Program-made: the position numbers and the translations under genes
In this document: in pieces, positions 18,243 to 27,544 of the stretch
Position numbering within the stretch: position 1 is the stretch's first letter
Layout of the letters: every line of letters begins with the position of its first letter
Notes under the pieces: generated by a model
Databases searched by the model: none
What the model saw: only the letters and a program-made list of their open reading frames with translations
Told to the model about the DNA's origin: nothing
NCBI RefSeq assembly: GCF_022012305.1
Contig: NZ_JAKLTM010000001.1
Span: 806,001-870,000 of the forward strand
Direction of reading: 5' to 3'
Source of the DNA: Ramlibacter paludis
Lineage (GTDB): Bacteria > Pseudomonadota > Gammaproteobacteria > Burkholderiales > Burkholderiaceae_C
DNA length: 64,000 bases

Positions 18243-18803
18243 TTGAAGGTCTTGAAGCTGTCCGCCCAAGGGCTGCCCCAGTCGTGGATTTCGCTGGAGC
18301 AGGCCGTGCTGCACTACGCCGCCGACCAGGTCCGGTGGGAGGCGGGGGCGGAAGTCGCCGTGTTCCGCGGCGGCACCAATGCGGCCAGCGGCCGGCAGTC
18401 CCTGATCACGGTCAACAGCATCATCGGCACCAAGGGCGTGCCGAACATCAACCCCTTCGACCTCAAGCCAGGCCTCACCAACGGCAAGCTGTTCGCGCGC
18501 GACCGCAACGTGTGCGCCTACTGCGGCGGCGAGTTCCACGAGGAGGAACTCACCCGCGAGCACATCATCCCCTTCGCCCAGAACGGCAAGGACCACTGGA
18601 TGAACGTGGTGACGTCCTGCCGCGCCTGCAACCACCGCAAGGGCAGCCGCACGCCGGAGCAGGCCCACATGGACCTGCTCTACGCGCCCTACGTGCCCAG
18701 CCTCTGGGAAGACTTCATCCTGCGCAACCGCCGCATCCTGGCGGACCAGATGGAGTTCCTGATGGCGCACCTGCCCAAGAACTCGCGGCTGCACGACGCG
18801 TAG
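18243..18803 (+). CDS. HNH endonuclease family protein
   Basis: A 186-residue protein with a zinc-type HNH nuclease module. The first Cys pair is in CAYCGG, the HNH core is LTREHIIPFAQNG, and the second Cys pair with the final Asn-His is in CRACNHRKGSRTPEQ. The start is a TTG with AAGGAG six bases upstream (18231-18236). Extension to an upstream ATG would run through non-coding-like sequence and lacks a ribosome site. A protein of this design is, to my knowledge, conserved in Comamonadaceae as a solitary gene. A role in DNA cleavage or repair is only a family inference. Confidence 0.85.
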   Translation: MKVLKLSAQGLPQSWISLEQAVLHYAADQVRWEAGAEVAVFRGGTNAASGRQSLITVNSIIGTKGVPNINPFDLKPGLTNGKLFARDRNVCAYCGGEFHEEELTREHIIPFAQNGKDHWMNVVTSCRACNHRKGSRTPEQAHMDLLYAPYVPSLWEDFILRNRRILADQMEFLMAHLPKNSRLHDA

Positions 18804-18815
18804 CGCCGGCGCGCC

Positions 18816-20195
18816 TCAGTACGTCAGTTCGAGCACCGACACCTCGCCGCTGCCCATCGGCCAGCTGCGGCCCACCACCCGTTCCCCGTTGAACTCCGCC
18901 ACCACCGTGCGCTGCGGCTCCGGCTTGATGCGCGAGCTGGCGACGCCGGCGCCGGGCAGCGCGCCGGGAGGCGGGCTCTGGCCGTCGAAGGACATCTTGT
19001 CGCGCGCGGGATCCAGGTAGCCGCGCGGGCGGGTCAGGATGACCAGGGACGGCGCGCCCTGGTCGGCCGCGGGCACGCGCTCCGGCCGCAGGGCGAGGAC
19101 GTCGCTGGAACGCGGGAAGGGACTGCGGTAGATGTGCGTGGTGGCATAGCCCGGCGCGCTCACCACGAACTCGTAGCGCGTGCCCTCGGTCGCCTGGAAC
19201 GGTCCCCAGCGGCCGTCGGCGCCCACCGTCGTTTCGTAGACCGGGGTCGGACGCTCGCGCAGGGCGGTGCCCGCATCGACCGGGAAGACGCGCACCAGCG
19301 CGCCCGGCAGCGGCAGGTTGTTGGCGAAGTTGCCGCTGGCCGCATCGGCCGACGAAAGTCCCAGCCCGGTGACCCGCCCGGACAGCATCACCCTGGCTTC
19401 CGGCAACACCTCCAGCGTCGCCGGCGCGCGGCCGGTGATGAAGCGATGCATGGCCGCGAAGGCAGCCGGCGAGAACGCGGTCTCGCGATGGTCCACGCGC
19501 GGCAGCACCAGGTTGGTGGCGCCCTTGAGCGCCGGGCCGTCGTAGCCGACGCCGGTGGCCGCGCCTTTCTTGCCGATCCACTGGCCGTCCGGCTGCGCGT
19601 ACTTGTCGTTGTTGTCGGAGCGCAGCGTCAGCCACTGCACCGGCCCCGTCACCTCGTCGCCATTGGCGTTCTTCGGCGTGTTCAGGCCGCGCAGGAAAGC
19701 GCTGGCAGCGGCGAACTCGCTGTTGTCGGACAGGCCGGGCAGCGACACCCAGATCCCGTGGTTGGGCACGCCGCCCAGCACCGCGTGGCTCACCTTGGCC
19801 GCACCGCCGCCGTTCTGGATGTAGTTGCGGATGGCATTGCCGCCGCGCGAGTTGCCCACCAGCACGACCTTCTGCGCGCCGGTCGCCTGCAGCGTGCGGT
19901 CGACCTCGGCGGCCAGGAAGGCCATGTGTTCGGCCGTCGACGTGCGTCCCGGTTGCGCCTTGGTGTCGTCGTCCCGCGCGAGCGGATACGGCAGCTCGAT
20001 CGCGTGCAGCCGGCTGCGCGGCCAGCCGTTGGACTCGAAGCGCCAGAGCGTCGTCTGCCAGATCGATGCGGCGTCGCCGTTGCCGTGCACGAAGACGATG
20101 GGCGGAAGCTCGGTCATGGAAGGGCCGGTGGCGCAGGCGGTGGTGAGCAGGGCGGCGCCGGTGAGGGCGATGAAGTGGCGGCGATTCGTCGTCAT
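18816..20195 (-). CDS. Secreted lipase-like lipoprotein with C-terminal regulatory-type domain
   Basis: A 459-residue protein. It starts with a twin-Arg-containing lipoprotein signal (NRRHFIALTGAALLTTAC, Cys21). An alpha/beta-hydrolase domain follows, with oxyanion HGNG (37-40) and nucleophile elbow GNSRGG (Ser116). The C-terminal third (about 260-459) has a carboxypeptidase-regulatory-like beta-sandwich (VMLSGRVTGLGLSS, ETTVGADGRWGPF). The family includes lipases and polyester-degrading esterases, but the substrate is not known. It is probably anchored in the outer membrane or the periplasm. GGAG lies upstream of the ATG. Confidence 0.8.
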   Translation of the reverse strand: MTTNRRHFIALTGAALLTTACATGPSMTELPPIVFVHGNGDAASIWQTTLWRFESNGWPRSRLHAIELPYPLARDDDTKAQPGRTSTAEHMAFLAAEVDRTLQATGAQKVVLVGNSRGGNAIRNYIQNGGGAAKVSHAVLGGVPNHGIWVSLPGLSDNSEFAAASAFLRGLNTPKNANGDEVTGPVQWLTLRSDNNDKYAQPDGQWIGKKGAATGVGYDGPALKGATNLVLPRVDHRETAFSPAAFAAMHRFITGRAPATLEVLPEARVMLSGRVTGLGLSSADAASGNFANNLPLPGALVRVFPVDAGTALRERPTPVYETTVGADGRWGPFQATEGTRYEFVVSAPGYATTHIYRSPFPRSSDVLALRPERVPAADQGAPSLVILTRPRGYLDPARDKMSFDGQSPPPGALPGAGVASSRIKPEPQRTVVAEFNGERVVGRSWPMGSGEVSVLELTY

Positions 20196-20218
20196 GTCTT
20201 GTGTCTCCTCGAAATGAG

Positions 20219-20242
20219 AAACGCCCGCTGTTGCGGGCGTTT
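20219..20242 (-). terminator. Rho-independent-like terminator of the acyl-CoA dehydrogenase operon
   Basis: AAACGCCCGC-TGTT-GCGGGCGTTT is a perfect 10-base-pair stem with a 4-base loop, 15 bases after the stop of the second dehydrogenase gene. On the minus strand it is followed by TTTCTCATTTC, a broken U-tract. Confidence 0.8.
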
Positions 20243-20257
20243 GCTGGGCGCAGGGCG

Positions 20258-21373
20258 TCAGGCGAACACGCCGGCCGTGTCCTGCATGCGCTCCGAGACC
20301 TCGCCCAGGTGGTGCAAGGTGTCGCCGTAGGTCAGCTCCAGCTGCGTGAGCTTCTTGAAGTAGTGGCTGCCGATGTATTCGTCGGTCACGCCGATGCCGC
20401 CGTGCAGCTGCACCGAGTTCTGGCCGATGAAGCGCATGGACACGCCGAGCTGGTACTTGGCGCGCGCCATCGCGCGGCGCCGCTCCTCGGCGGGGGCATT
20501 CAGCTTCAGCGACGCGTAGTAGCTCATGGAGCGCGCCAGTTCCAGCTGCATCTTCATGTCGGCCATGCGATGGCGCAGGGCCTGGAAGGTCGCCAGCGTC
20601 ACGCCGAACTGCTTGCGCGTGTTCATGTATTCGGCAGTGACTTCCATCGTCTTGTCCAGGACGCCCACCGCTTCGGCGCAGGTGGCGGCGATGCCGATGT
20701 CCACGGCTTGCTCGAGCGCGGGCAGGCCGTCGGCCGTGACCAGCACGGCGGCCGCATCGCGGAAGCTCACTTCGGCCGCGCGCTCGCCGGCGATGGTCGG
20801 ATAGCCACGCGTCTTCACGCCTTGCGCGGTGCGCTCGACGAGGAACAGCGCCACCTTGCCGCCGCTGCGGGCCGGCACCAGGAAGGCGTCGGCCTGGTCG
20901 CCCGCGGGCACCACGCTCTTGTCGCCGCTGACGGTCCAGCCGCTGCTGCCGTGCGTGGCCTGCGCCTCGCAGGCATCGAGGCGCCAGCGCGCCTTGCGCT
21001 CCTGGTGCGCCAGCACCACCAGCGCTTCACCCGTCGCGATCGTCGGCAGCCACTGGCCTTGCACCGCCGCCGGCGCGTAGGCGCCGAGCACGCCGCTGGC
21101 AACGAGCGTCTGCGCGAGCGGCTCCAGCACGATGCCGCGGCCCAGTTCTTCCATCACCACCATCGCCTCGACCGGCCCCATGGCCATGCCGCCATGTTCT
21201 TCGGACACGTACAGGCCCGCGAGGCCAAGCTCGGCGAGCTCGCCATAGGCCGCACGGTCGAAGCCGCCCGCCTTGACGACGCCGCTGCGGCGCTCGAAGC
21301 CGTAGCTGCGGTCCACCCACTTGCGCACCGCGTCGCGCAGCTGTTCCTGGTCGTCGCTGAAATTGAAGTCCAT
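20258..21373 (-). CDS. Acyl-CoA dehydrogenase, small-subunit type
   Basis: A 371-residue flavoprotein of the acyl-CoA dehydrogenase family, which forms a 2,3-double bond in acyl-CoA. It has the N-terminal helical domain (MDFNFSDDQEQLRDAVRKWV), a middle beta domain and the C-terminal FAD region RKQFGVTLATFQALRHRMAD. QLHGGIGVTDEY is also present. Paired with the upstream dehydrogenase gene, it resembles the two-subunit pimeloyl-CoA or FadE28/29-type enzymes. AAGGAGC precedes the ATG. It lies 13 bases after the partner gene, so they form one operon. The acyl substrate is unknown. Confidence 0.85.
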   Translation of the reverse strand: MDFNFSDDQEQLRDAVRKWVDRSYGFERRSGVVKAGGFDRAAYGELAELGLAGLYVSEEHGGMAMGPVEAMVVMEELGRGIVLEPLAQTLVASGVLGAYAPAAVQGQWLPTIATGEALVVLAHQERKARWRLDACEAQATHGSSGWTVSGDKSVVPAGDQADAFLVPARSGGKVALFLVERTAQGVKTRGYPTIAGERAAEVSFRDAAAVLVTADGLPALEQAVDIGIAATCAEAVGVLDKTMEVTAEYMNTRKQFGVTLATFQALRHRMADMKMQLELARSMSYYASLKLNAPAEERRRAMARAKYQLGVSMRFIGQNSVQLHGGIGVTDEYIGSHYFKKLTQLELTYGDTLHHLGEVSERMQDTAGVFA

Positions 21374-21386
21374 GTTCGTTGCTCCT

Positions 21387-22565
21387 TCAGCCGAGGACCG
21401 TCTGCGAGACGATGTTGCGCTGCACTTCGTTCGACCCGCCGTAGATGGTGGTCTTGCGCAGGTTGAAATAGGTGGCGGCCAGCGGGGCCACGTGGGAGGC
21501 GCCGACGTACTCGCCCTGGTAGCCGGCTTCCATGGCTTCCTGGATGAAGGGCACGGCAAAGGGGCCGGCGGCCAGCATCATCAGCTCGCTGTAGCGCTGC
21601 TGGATCTCGCTGCCCTTGATCTTCAGCAGGCCGGCGATGTCCAGCGGGTTCTTGCCGGACTTCTCGGCCGACAGCACGCGCAGCACCAGCATCTCCAGCG
21701 CCACCACGTCAACTTCCAGGCGCGCGATCTCGTCGCGGAAGCGCTGGTCGCCCCAGACGCCTTCCGACCTCGCGATGCGCTTCAGGCGCTCGAGCTCGCG
21801 CTTGGCGCGATTGACGTCGGCGATGTTGGTCCGCTCGTGCGAAAGCAGGTGCTTGGCGTAGGTCCAGCCCTTGTTCTCTTCGCCGATCAGGTTCTCGGCG
21901 GGAACTTCGACGTTGTCGAAGAACACCTCGTTCACCTCGTGGCCGCCGTCCAGCATGATGATGGGCCGCACGGTGACGCCGGGCGACTTCATGTCGATCA
22001 GCAGGAAGGAGATGCCGGTCTGCGGCTTGCCTTCGGTGGAAGTGCGCACCAGGCAGAAGATCCAGTCGCCGTGCTGCGCAAGCGTGGTCCAGGTCTTCTG
22101 GCCGTTGACGATGTACTTGTCGCCCTTGCGCTCGGCGCGGGTCTTGAGCGAGGCCAGGTCGGAGCCCGAGCCCGGTTCGCTGTAGCCCTGGCTCCACCAG
22201 ACTTCGCCGCTGGCGATGCCGGGCAGGAAGCGCTGCTGCTGCTCGGGCGAGCCGAAGGCCATGATCACGGGGGCGACCATCACCGGGCCGAACGGCACGA
22301 TGCGCGGCGCGCCGGCCAGCGCGGTCTCTTCCTCGAACAGGTGCTTCTGCACCGCGCTCCAGCCCGGGCCGCCGAACTGCTTGGGCCAGCCATAGCCCAG
22401 CCAGCCTTTCTTGCCCAGGATCTTGGCCCAGCGCTGCATGTCGTCGCGCGTCAGGTGCAGGGCGTTGTGCACCTTGTGCGCGATGTCCTGGGGCAGGTTC
22501 TCGCGCACCCAGGCGCGGATGTCTTCCCGGAACTTCTGTTCTTCAGGGGTAAAGGCAAGGTCCAT
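21387..22565 (-). CDS. Acyl-CoA dehydrogenase, large-subunit type
   Basis: A 392-residue acyl-CoA dehydrogenase. Family motifs include YSEPGSGSDLASLKT (flavin and substrate contact, about 149-163) and the C-terminal TIYGGSNEVQRNI. The position that is Glu in single-subunit enzymes such as MCAD (YEG) is Gly here. This fits a heteromeric enzyme in which catalytic roles are split between subunits, but it needs alignment. Overall it resembles PimC-type large subunits. It is the first gene of the pair and 26 bases downstream of yceH. Confidence 0.87.
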   Translation of the reverse strand: MDLAFTPEEQKFREDIRAWVRENLPQDIAHKVHNALHLTRDDMQRWAKILGKKGWLGYGWPKQFGGPGWSAVQKHLFEEETALAGAPRIVPFGPVMVAPVIMAFGSPEQQQRFLPGIASGEVWWSQGYSEPGSGSDLASLKTRAERKGDKYIVNGQKTWTTLAQHGDWIFCLVRTSTEGKPQTGISFLLIDMKSPGVTVRPIIMLDGGHEVNEVFFDNVEVPAENLIGEENKGWTYAKHLLSHERTNIADVNRAKRELERLKRIARSEGVWGDQRFRDEIARLEVDVVALEMLVLRVLSAEKSGKNPLDIAGLLKIKGSEIQQRYSELMMLAAGPFAVPFIQEAMEAGYQGEYVGASHVAPLAATYFNLRKTTIYGGSNEVQRNIVSQTVLG

Positions 22566-22591
22566 GGCTTGTCTCCGAGTACAGCTTCAAT

Positions 22592-23269
22592 TTAAGCACG
22601 GTCGTTCGTTTCGGTCTGTCCGGGGAGTGACAAACCGAGCTGGCCGGCGATGTCGGCAACCGCGGCGCGCAGCAGCGCGACTTCCGCTTCCAGGGCGGCA
22701 ACCCGGGCCGCCAGACCCCCACTGGACACGGTGGCCGCGGCGGGCGCATCCGCCTGATTGCTGACGTCCACCGGCCCGCACAGCAGGTGCGCCCAGCGCG
22801 CCTCGCGGGCGCCCGGCGCGCGCGGCAGCTGCACCACCAGCGGGCCGCCCTTCTCCTCGGTGCGCGACTGCATCTCGTCGAGGAAGGCTTCCACCGAGGA
22901 AATGTCGGCGAACTTGTACCAGCGCTCGCTGTGGATGCGCAGTTCGCCGGGTGTCTGCGGCCCGCGCAGCATCAGCAGGCCCAGCAGCACCGCCGACTGC
23001 TCCGGCACCACCATCGCCCGCTGGAAGTTGTGTTCCCAGCGGTCGACGCGGCTGCCGCGCGCGGTGAAGGCAAGCGATCGGCGCTTGAGGCCATCCAGCG
23101 CTTCCTGCACCTCGGATTCGCTCAGGTTGGTGACGGGATCCCGGCTGCTGCGCTGGTTGCAGCCGGCCACCAGCGCGTTGAGCGACAAGGGATAGGTGTC
23201 CGGCACCGTGCGGGCCTTTTCCATCAGGGTGCCCAGCACCCTGGCTTCGGTCAGATTCAGTGGTTCCAT
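22592..23269 (-). CDS. yceH: YceH-family (DUF480) protein
   Basis: A 225-residue protein closely matching YceH over its first 170 residues: [54 protein letters not shown] and [14 protein letters not shown]. The family has two winged-helix domains. Its function is poorly defined, with DNA binding suspected from the fold. The C-terminal tail forms a short helix ([20 protein letters not shown]) that could be a coiled coil. It is divergent from purN with only 27 bases between the start codons. Confidence 0.9.
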   Translation of the reverse strand: MEPLNLTEARVLGTLMEKARTVPDTYPLSLNALVAGCNQRSSRDPVTNLSESEVQEALDGLKRRSLAFTARGSRVDRWEHNFQRAMVVPEQSAVLLGLLMLRGPQTPGELRIHSERWYKFADISSVEAFLDEMQSRTEEKGGPLVVQLPRAPGAREARWAHLLCGPVDVSNQADAPAAATVSSGGLAARVAALEAEVALLRAAVADIAGQLGLSLPGQTETNDRA

Positions 23270-23296
23270 GTTCTCGAAGGGATAATCCGGCCTCCC

Positions 23297-23878
23297 ATGA
23301 AGAACATCGTCATCCTCGTCTCCGGCGGGGGCTCCAACATGGCCGCCATTGTGCGCGCGGCCGAACGCGACCATTGGGCCAAGGCCCTGGATGCACGCGT
23401 CGCCGCCGTGATCAGCAACCGGCCGGATGCGGGCGGGCTGAAGCTGGCCGCCGCCGCGGGCATCGCCACCGAAGTCGTCGACCACAAGGCCTTCGCCAGC
23501 CGCGAAGCCTTCGACGAAGCCCTGGCGCGCGCCATCGACGCGCACCAGCCTGCGCTGGTGGTGCTGGCCGGCTTCATGCGCATCCTCACGCCCGGCTTCG
23601 TCGCGCGCTACCAGGGGCGGCTCGTGAACATCCATCCTTCGCTGCTGCCCGCGTTTCCGGGCCTGCACACGCACCAGCGCGCGCTGGACGCGGGTTGCCA
23701 GGTCGCCGGCGCCACCGTGCACCAGGTAACGGCCGAACTCGATTTCGGGCCCATCCTGGCGCAAGCCGTGGTGCCCGTCCTGCCCGGCGACACCGCCGAT
23801 GCTCTGGCCGCCCGCGTGCTGACGCAGGAGCACCAGATCTATCCCCGCGCCATCGCGGAACTGCTCCCCACGCTCTGA
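23297..23878 (+). CDS. purN: Phosphoribosylglycinamide formyltransferase
   Basis: A 193-residue enzyme transferring a formyl group from 10-formyl-tetrahydrofolate to GAR in purine synthesis. The phosphate-binding N-terminus VSGGGSNM, the catalytic [13 protein letters not shown] region and the [13 protein letters not shown] loop with the catalytic Asp are all present. No clear Shine-Dalgarno lies before the ATG. GATAAT at 23281-23286 sits 10 bases before it, so the message may have a very short leader. The stop codon overlaps the next ATG (TGATG). Confidence 0.95.
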   Translation: MKNIVILVSGGGSNMAAIVRAAERDHWAKALDARVAAVISNRPDAGGLKLAAAAGIATEVVDHKAFASREAFDEALARAIDAHQPALVVLAGFMRILTPGFVARYQGRLVNIHPSLLPAFPGLHTHQRALDAGCQVAGATVHQVTAELDFGPILAQAVVPVLPGDTADALAARVLTQEHQIYPRAIAELLPTL

Positions 23879-25146
23879 TGCATCCGAAAGCCCTGCTCAC
23901 CGCCTGCGCCGACCTGGTCGGCCAGGTCCTGAAATTCGAGCACCCGGCGGACGCCGTGGTGTCGCGCTTCTTCCGCGAGAACCGCTCGCTCGGCCCGCGC
24001 GAGCGCGCCACGCTGGCCGAGACGGCCTATGCGGTAGTGCGCCGCAAGCTGCTGTACGAGTACCTGGCGCGCTCGGGCAGCGGCCCGCGCGAGCGCCGCC
24101 TGGCCATCCTCGGATTCGCCGGCCCGCGCGACTTCCTGCTCGGCGCGCTCAGCGACCAGGAAAAGGACTGGCTGAAGACTTGCGACGCGGTCCAGCCCGG
24201 CGAACTGCAGGACCGCCATCGCCACAACCTGCCGGACTGGCTGGTGCCGCCCCTGCAGGAGCAGCTGGGCGACGAATTCTGGCCGCTCGTGGACAGCCTG
24301 AACGTACCCGCACCGCTGGACCTGCGCGTGAATGCGCTGACCGACAAGCGCGAGGACGTGCGCAAGGAGCTGAAGCTCGCCGGCATCGATGCCGCGCCCA
24401 CGCCTTATTCGCCCTGGGGCCTGCGCGTGGAGGGCAAGCCTGCGCTGACGAAGCTGGACGCCTATGCCCGCGGCGCGATCGAAGTGCAGGACGAGGGCTC
24501 GCAGCTGCTGGCCCTCATCACCGATGCGCGGCGCGGCCAGATGGTCGTGGACTTCTGCGCCGGCGCCGGCGGCAAGACGCTGGCCCTGGGCGCGGCCATG
24601 CGCAACACCGGACGCCTGTACGCCTTCGACATTTCCGCCCACCGGCTCGACAACCTCAAGCCGCGTCTCGCGCGCAGCAAGCTGAGCAACGTCCATCCGG
24701 CGGCCATCGCGCACGAACGCGACGAGCGCATCAAGCGCCTGGCCGGCAAGATCGACCGCGTGATCGTCGATGCCCCGTGCTCCGGCCTGGGAACCCTGCG
24801 CCGCAATCCGGACCTCAAATGGCGGCAGAAGCCGGAAGGAATCGCGGAGCTGACGGCCAAGCAGGCGGCGATCCTGGAAAGCGCGGCGCGGCTGTTGAAG
24901 CCGGGCGGCCATCTCGTGTATGCCACCTGCAGCGTCCTGCGGGCCGAAAACGAGGAAATCGCCGAGGCTTTCGGGGCCGCGCACCCCGGTTTCAGGCCGC
25001 TTTCGATGGCAGACCTGTTGAGCCAGGTCAAATCCGACGATGCCGCCAGCCTCTACAGTGGCGAAGCGGGACAGTTCCTGCGCCTTTGGCCGCACCGCCA
25101 CGGCACCGATGGGTTCTTCGCCGCAGCCTGGGAAAAAGTCCAGTAA
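23878..25146 (+). CDS. RsmB/NOP-family RNA m5C methyltransferase
   Basis: A 422-residue SAM-dependent enzyme that methylates cytosine C5 in RNA. The N-terminal third is helical and NusB-like. The catalytic domain has SAM motif [17 protein letters not shown] (about 223-238), motif [20 protein letters not shown] and motif [16 protein letters not shown], with the two catalytic Cys. The length equals RsmB (about 430), but the true rsmB often sits beside fmt, so rRNA-target identity is left open. It is coupled to purN by a one-base TGATG overlap. Confidence 0.88.
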   Translation: MHPKALLTACADLVGQVLKFEHPADAVVSRFFRENRSLGPRERATLAETAYAVVRRKLLYEYLARSGSGPRERRLAILGFAGPRDFLLGALSDQEKDWLKTCDAVQPGELQDRHRHNLPDWLVPPLQEQLGDEFWPLVDSLNVPAPLDLRVNALTDKREDVRKELKLAGIDAAPTPYSPWGLRVEGKPALTKLDAYARGAIEVQDEGSQLLALITDARRGQMVVDFCAGAGGKTLALGAAMRNTGRLYAFDISAHRLDNLKPRLARSKLSNVHPAAIAHERDERIKRLAGKIDRVIVDAPCSGLGTLRRNPDLKWRQKPEGIAELTAKQAAILESAARLLKPGGHLVYATCSVLRAENEEIAEAFGAAHPGFRPLSMADLLSQVKSDDAASLYSGEAGQFLRLWPHRHGTDGFFAAAWEKVQ

Positions 25147-25257
25147 ATCAAGGGCTTAGCGAAAAATCGCGTGTAGGACTGAACCCCAAGCCTTACAATC
25201 CCTCCAACCGACATCGCAGCCGATTTGCCGCTGCGCAGAGAAAGAGACAACCCACCC

Positions 25258-26472
25258 ATGTTCCTTCCCGACTGGGCCGTGCTGAACGCGGCGATCGACT
25301 GGCTTGCCCACGGCTTGTGGGATCTGTCCTGGTGGCAGATCGTGATCTATACGCTGGTCACCACGCACATCACCATCGCGGCGGTCACCATCTTCCTGCA
25401 CCGGGCGCAAGCGCACCGGGCGATGGACCTGCACGCCATCCCGTCGCACTTCTTCCGCTTCTGGCTGTGGCTCGGAACCGGCATGGTGACCAAGGAATGG
25501 GTGGCGATCCACCGCAAGCACCACGCCAAGTGCGAGACCGAGGAAGACCCGCACAGCCCGCAGACGCGCGGCATCGACGCCGTGCTCTGGCGCGGCGCCG
25601 AGATGTACCGCGCGGAAGCCAAGAACAAGGAAACGATTTCCAAGTTCGGCCACGGCACGCCCAACGACTGGATCGAGCGCAACCTGTACACCCGCTACAG
25701 CTGGCAGGGCGTGGGCCTGATGCTGATCCTGAACCTGGCCCTGTTCGGCGCGGTCGGCGCTGCGGTCTGGGCCGTGCAGATGCTGTGGATCCCGATCACC
25801 GCCGCCGGCATCATCAACGGCATCGGCCACTACTGGGGCTACCGCAACTTCGAGGCGCCGGACGCCAGCACCAACATCTCGCCCTGGGGCCTGGTGATCG
25901 GTGGCGAAGAGCTGCACAACAACCACCACACGTACCCGACGTCGGCCAAGTTCTCGGTCAAGCCGTACGAGTTCGACGTGGGCTGGTTCTACATCAGCAT
26001 GATGAAGAAGGTCGGCTGGGCCACGGTCAAGAAGGTGCCGCCGAAGCTGGTGCTGGGCGCGATCAAGCCGGTCGCCGACGAGAAGACGCTCGAGGCCGTG
26101 ATCGCCAATCGCTACGAAGTGATGGCCGGCTATGCCCGCGAAATGCGCCGCGCCTGCAAGGCGGAGATGGAGCAGCTCAAGGCCAAGGGCGCCGACTTCG
26201 CCCAGCTGAAGTCCGCCAAGCGCTGGCTGCATCGCGACGACGACAAGGTGCCGGCCTCCGCGAAGCCGCAGCTGGCCCAGGCCCGCGCCGCCCACCCGGT
26301 GCTGGACAAGATGGTCACCATGCGCGAAGAGCTGCGCCAGATGTGGATGAACACCAACCAGACGCGCGAGCAGCTGGCGGTGGACCTGCAGGCCTGGTGC
26401 CGGCGCGCCGAAGAGAGCGGCATCGAGGCGCTGCGCCAGTTCTCGATGAAGCTGCGGGCTGCGCACGCCTGA
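25258..26472 (+). CDS. Membrane acyl desaturase (delta-9 type)
   Basis: A 404-residue integral-membrane di-iron desaturase. The three His boxes are HRAQAH (48-53), HRKHH (85-89) and HNNHH (about 219-223). Between them lie hydrophobic hairpins. The enzyme would introduce a cis double bond into a fatty acyl chain, adjusting membrane fluidity. The ATG is preceded by weak ribosome-site sequence (GAGAAAGAGACAACCCACCC). The C-terminal 100 residues are Lys/Glu/Ala-rich and longer than in the shortest family members. A strong bidirectional terminator follows. Confidence 0.9.
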   Translation: MFLPDWAVLNAAIDWLAHGLWDLSWWQIVIYTLVTTHITIAAVTIFLHRAQAHRAMDLHAIPSHFFRFWLWLGTGMVTKEWVAIHRKHHAKCETEEDPHSPQTRGIDAVLWRGAEMYRAEAKNKETISKFGHGTPNDWIERNLYTRYSWQGVGLMLILNLALFGAVGAAVWAVQMLWIPITAAGIINGIGHYWGYRNFEAPDASTNISPWGLVIGGEELHNNHHTYPTSAKFSVKPYEFDVGWFYISMMKKVGWATVKKVPPKLVLGAIKPVADEKTLEAVIANRYEVMAGYAREMRRACKAEMEQLKAKGADFAQLKSAKRWLHRDDDKVPASAKPQLAQARAAHPVLDKMVTMREELRQMWMNTNQTREQLAVDLQAWCRRAEESGIEALRQFSMKLRAAHA

Positions 26473-26489
26473 GGCGTGACCCCCCAATG

Positions 26490-26517
26490 AAAAAGGCCCG
26501 CAGTCGCGGGCCTTTTT
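26490..26517. terminator. Bidirectional rho-independent terminator
   Basis: AAAAAGGCCCGC-AGTC-GCGGGCCTTTTT is a perfect 12-base-pair stem with a 4-base loop, T-rich on both strands. It lies between the convergent desaturase and DUF3597 genes. Confidence 0.95.
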
Positions 26518-26529
26518 CTTGCGCGGCGC

Positions 26530-26946
26530 TCAATCCTTGAGGTTTGCCGGCACCTTGCCGCCGTTGGCTTCCATGCGTTTCATCACTTCCTTGTGCAGCC
26601 ACATGTTCATGGCGGCGCTGTCGTTCTTGTCGCCGCTGTAGCCCAGTTCGTCGGCCAGCTCCTTGCGCTCCTGCAGCGTGCTGTCCATGCCGACCAGCTT
26701 CATCAGGTCGACGATGGAGGTGCGCCAGTTCAGCTTCTGGGCGTTCTTGGCGGCCATCCCGTCGAGCACCTGCTCGATGTCGACGCGCTCCATCGTGGCT
26801 GCCGCGGCAGGGGCGCCGCCGGAGGACGGGGCCGGCTGCGCTTGCGGAGCGGAGGGTGCGGGCTGCTGCGCCGTGGCCGTGGGAGCGGGTTGGGCCGCGT
26901 TGGCGTGGGGGAAGATGCGGCCGAAAATCTTGCCGAGGATGCTCAT
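26530..26946 (-). CDS. DUF3597-domain protein
   Basis: A 138-residue protein of unknown function. The short start MSILGKIFGRIF is typical of DUF3597 proteins. A Pro/Ala/Gln-rich low-complexity linker (about 17-52) follows, then the conserved C-terminal domain (VDIEQVLDGMAAKNAQKLNW, WRTSIVDLMKLVGMDSTL, ELADELGY, MNMWLHKEVMKRM). The domain is small, soluble and helical. AGGAG lies 9 bases before the ATG. It ends against the bidirectional terminator. Confidence 0.85.
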   Translation of the reverse strand: MSILGKIFGRIFPHANAAQPAPTATAQQPAPSAPQAQPAPSSGGAPAAAATMERVDIEQVLDGMAAKNAQKLNWRTSIVDLMKLVGMDSTLQERKELADELGYSGDKNDSAAMNMWLHKEVMKRMEANGGKVPANLKD

Positions 26947-27142
26947 CTGTCGATCTCCTGTGGGTAGGTCCCATGGTGTGCGCCCACCGCCGACCGTCCT
27001 GTCGGACAAAGGCGCGTGTTCCTTCTCCTGCCGTACGAGCGGTCACAGTCCCACATGCAATGGCTACCCGCGCTACACGTGCTGGACAAGCGCAGGGGCT
27101 CCAATGGAGAAAAGGGGACTTCCCCCCGCAAGGAGCAAGACC

Positions 27143-27499
27143 ATGAAGAAGATGCTTTCCGTGCTGCTGGTCGCCGGCGCACTGGGTGCGGCGGGCCTCG
27201 CGCAGGCCGACCAGGCCGCCTGCGTGACGCGCGGCATGTGCGACAACATCAACCCCGAGGCCGGTGGCGACGCCAACGGCAATTACGACGTGCGCCTGGC
27301 CGAACAGCGCGGCCTGGTGCCCCCGGGCACCGCGGCTGCCAACGGTGGCTACTACGGCTACGGCTACGGGAACTGGGGCAATTGGGGCAACTGGGGCCAG
27401 CCCTACGCCTCGGCTTTCCCCCGAACCAGCCGCGACCGCGACGGCGACGGCGTGCGCAACAACCGCGACCGGTATCCGGACGACCCGCGCTACCAGTAA
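27143..27499 (+). CDS. Small secreted Gly/Tyr/Trp/Asn-rich protein with Ca-binding-like tail
   Basis: A 118-residue protein with a clear Sec signal (MKKMLSVLLVAGALGAAGLA, cleavage after AQA). The mature part has two Cys near the start. It then has a low-complexity aromatic stretch (GGYYGYGYGNWGNWGNWGQP) and a C-terminal DRDGDGVRNNRDRYPDD that resembles a thrombospondin type-3 calcium-binding repeat. AAGGAG precedes the ATG, and a strong terminator follows at once, so it is a monocistronic gene. I do not recognise a named family; an envelope or extracellular role is inferred from the signal. Confidence 0.8.
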   Translation: MKKMLSVLLVAGALGAAGLAQADQAACVTRGMCDNINPEAGGDANGNYDVRLAEQRGLVPPGTAAANGGYYGYGYGNWGNWGNWGQPYASAFPRTSRDRDGDGVRNNRDRYPDDPRYQ

Positions 27500-27500
27500 A

Positions 27501-27530
27501 GAAAAAGCCCCGCGATGCGGGGCTTTTTTC
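27501..27530. terminator. Rho-independent terminator
   Basis: GAAAAAGCCCCGC-GAT-GCGGGGCTTTTTTC forms a 12-13-base-pair stem with a 3-base loop. It lies directly after the small secreted-protein gene and before the convergent rpmG, and has T-runs on both strands. Confidence 0.95.
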
Positions 27531-27544
27531 TGGGGGACCGAAGC

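Noticed and set aside
27000..27142. Possible small RNA or promoter in the DUF3597/secreted-protein gap
   Set aside because: No promoter pair, stable hairpin or terminator could be placed beyond the ribosome sites of the flanking genes.
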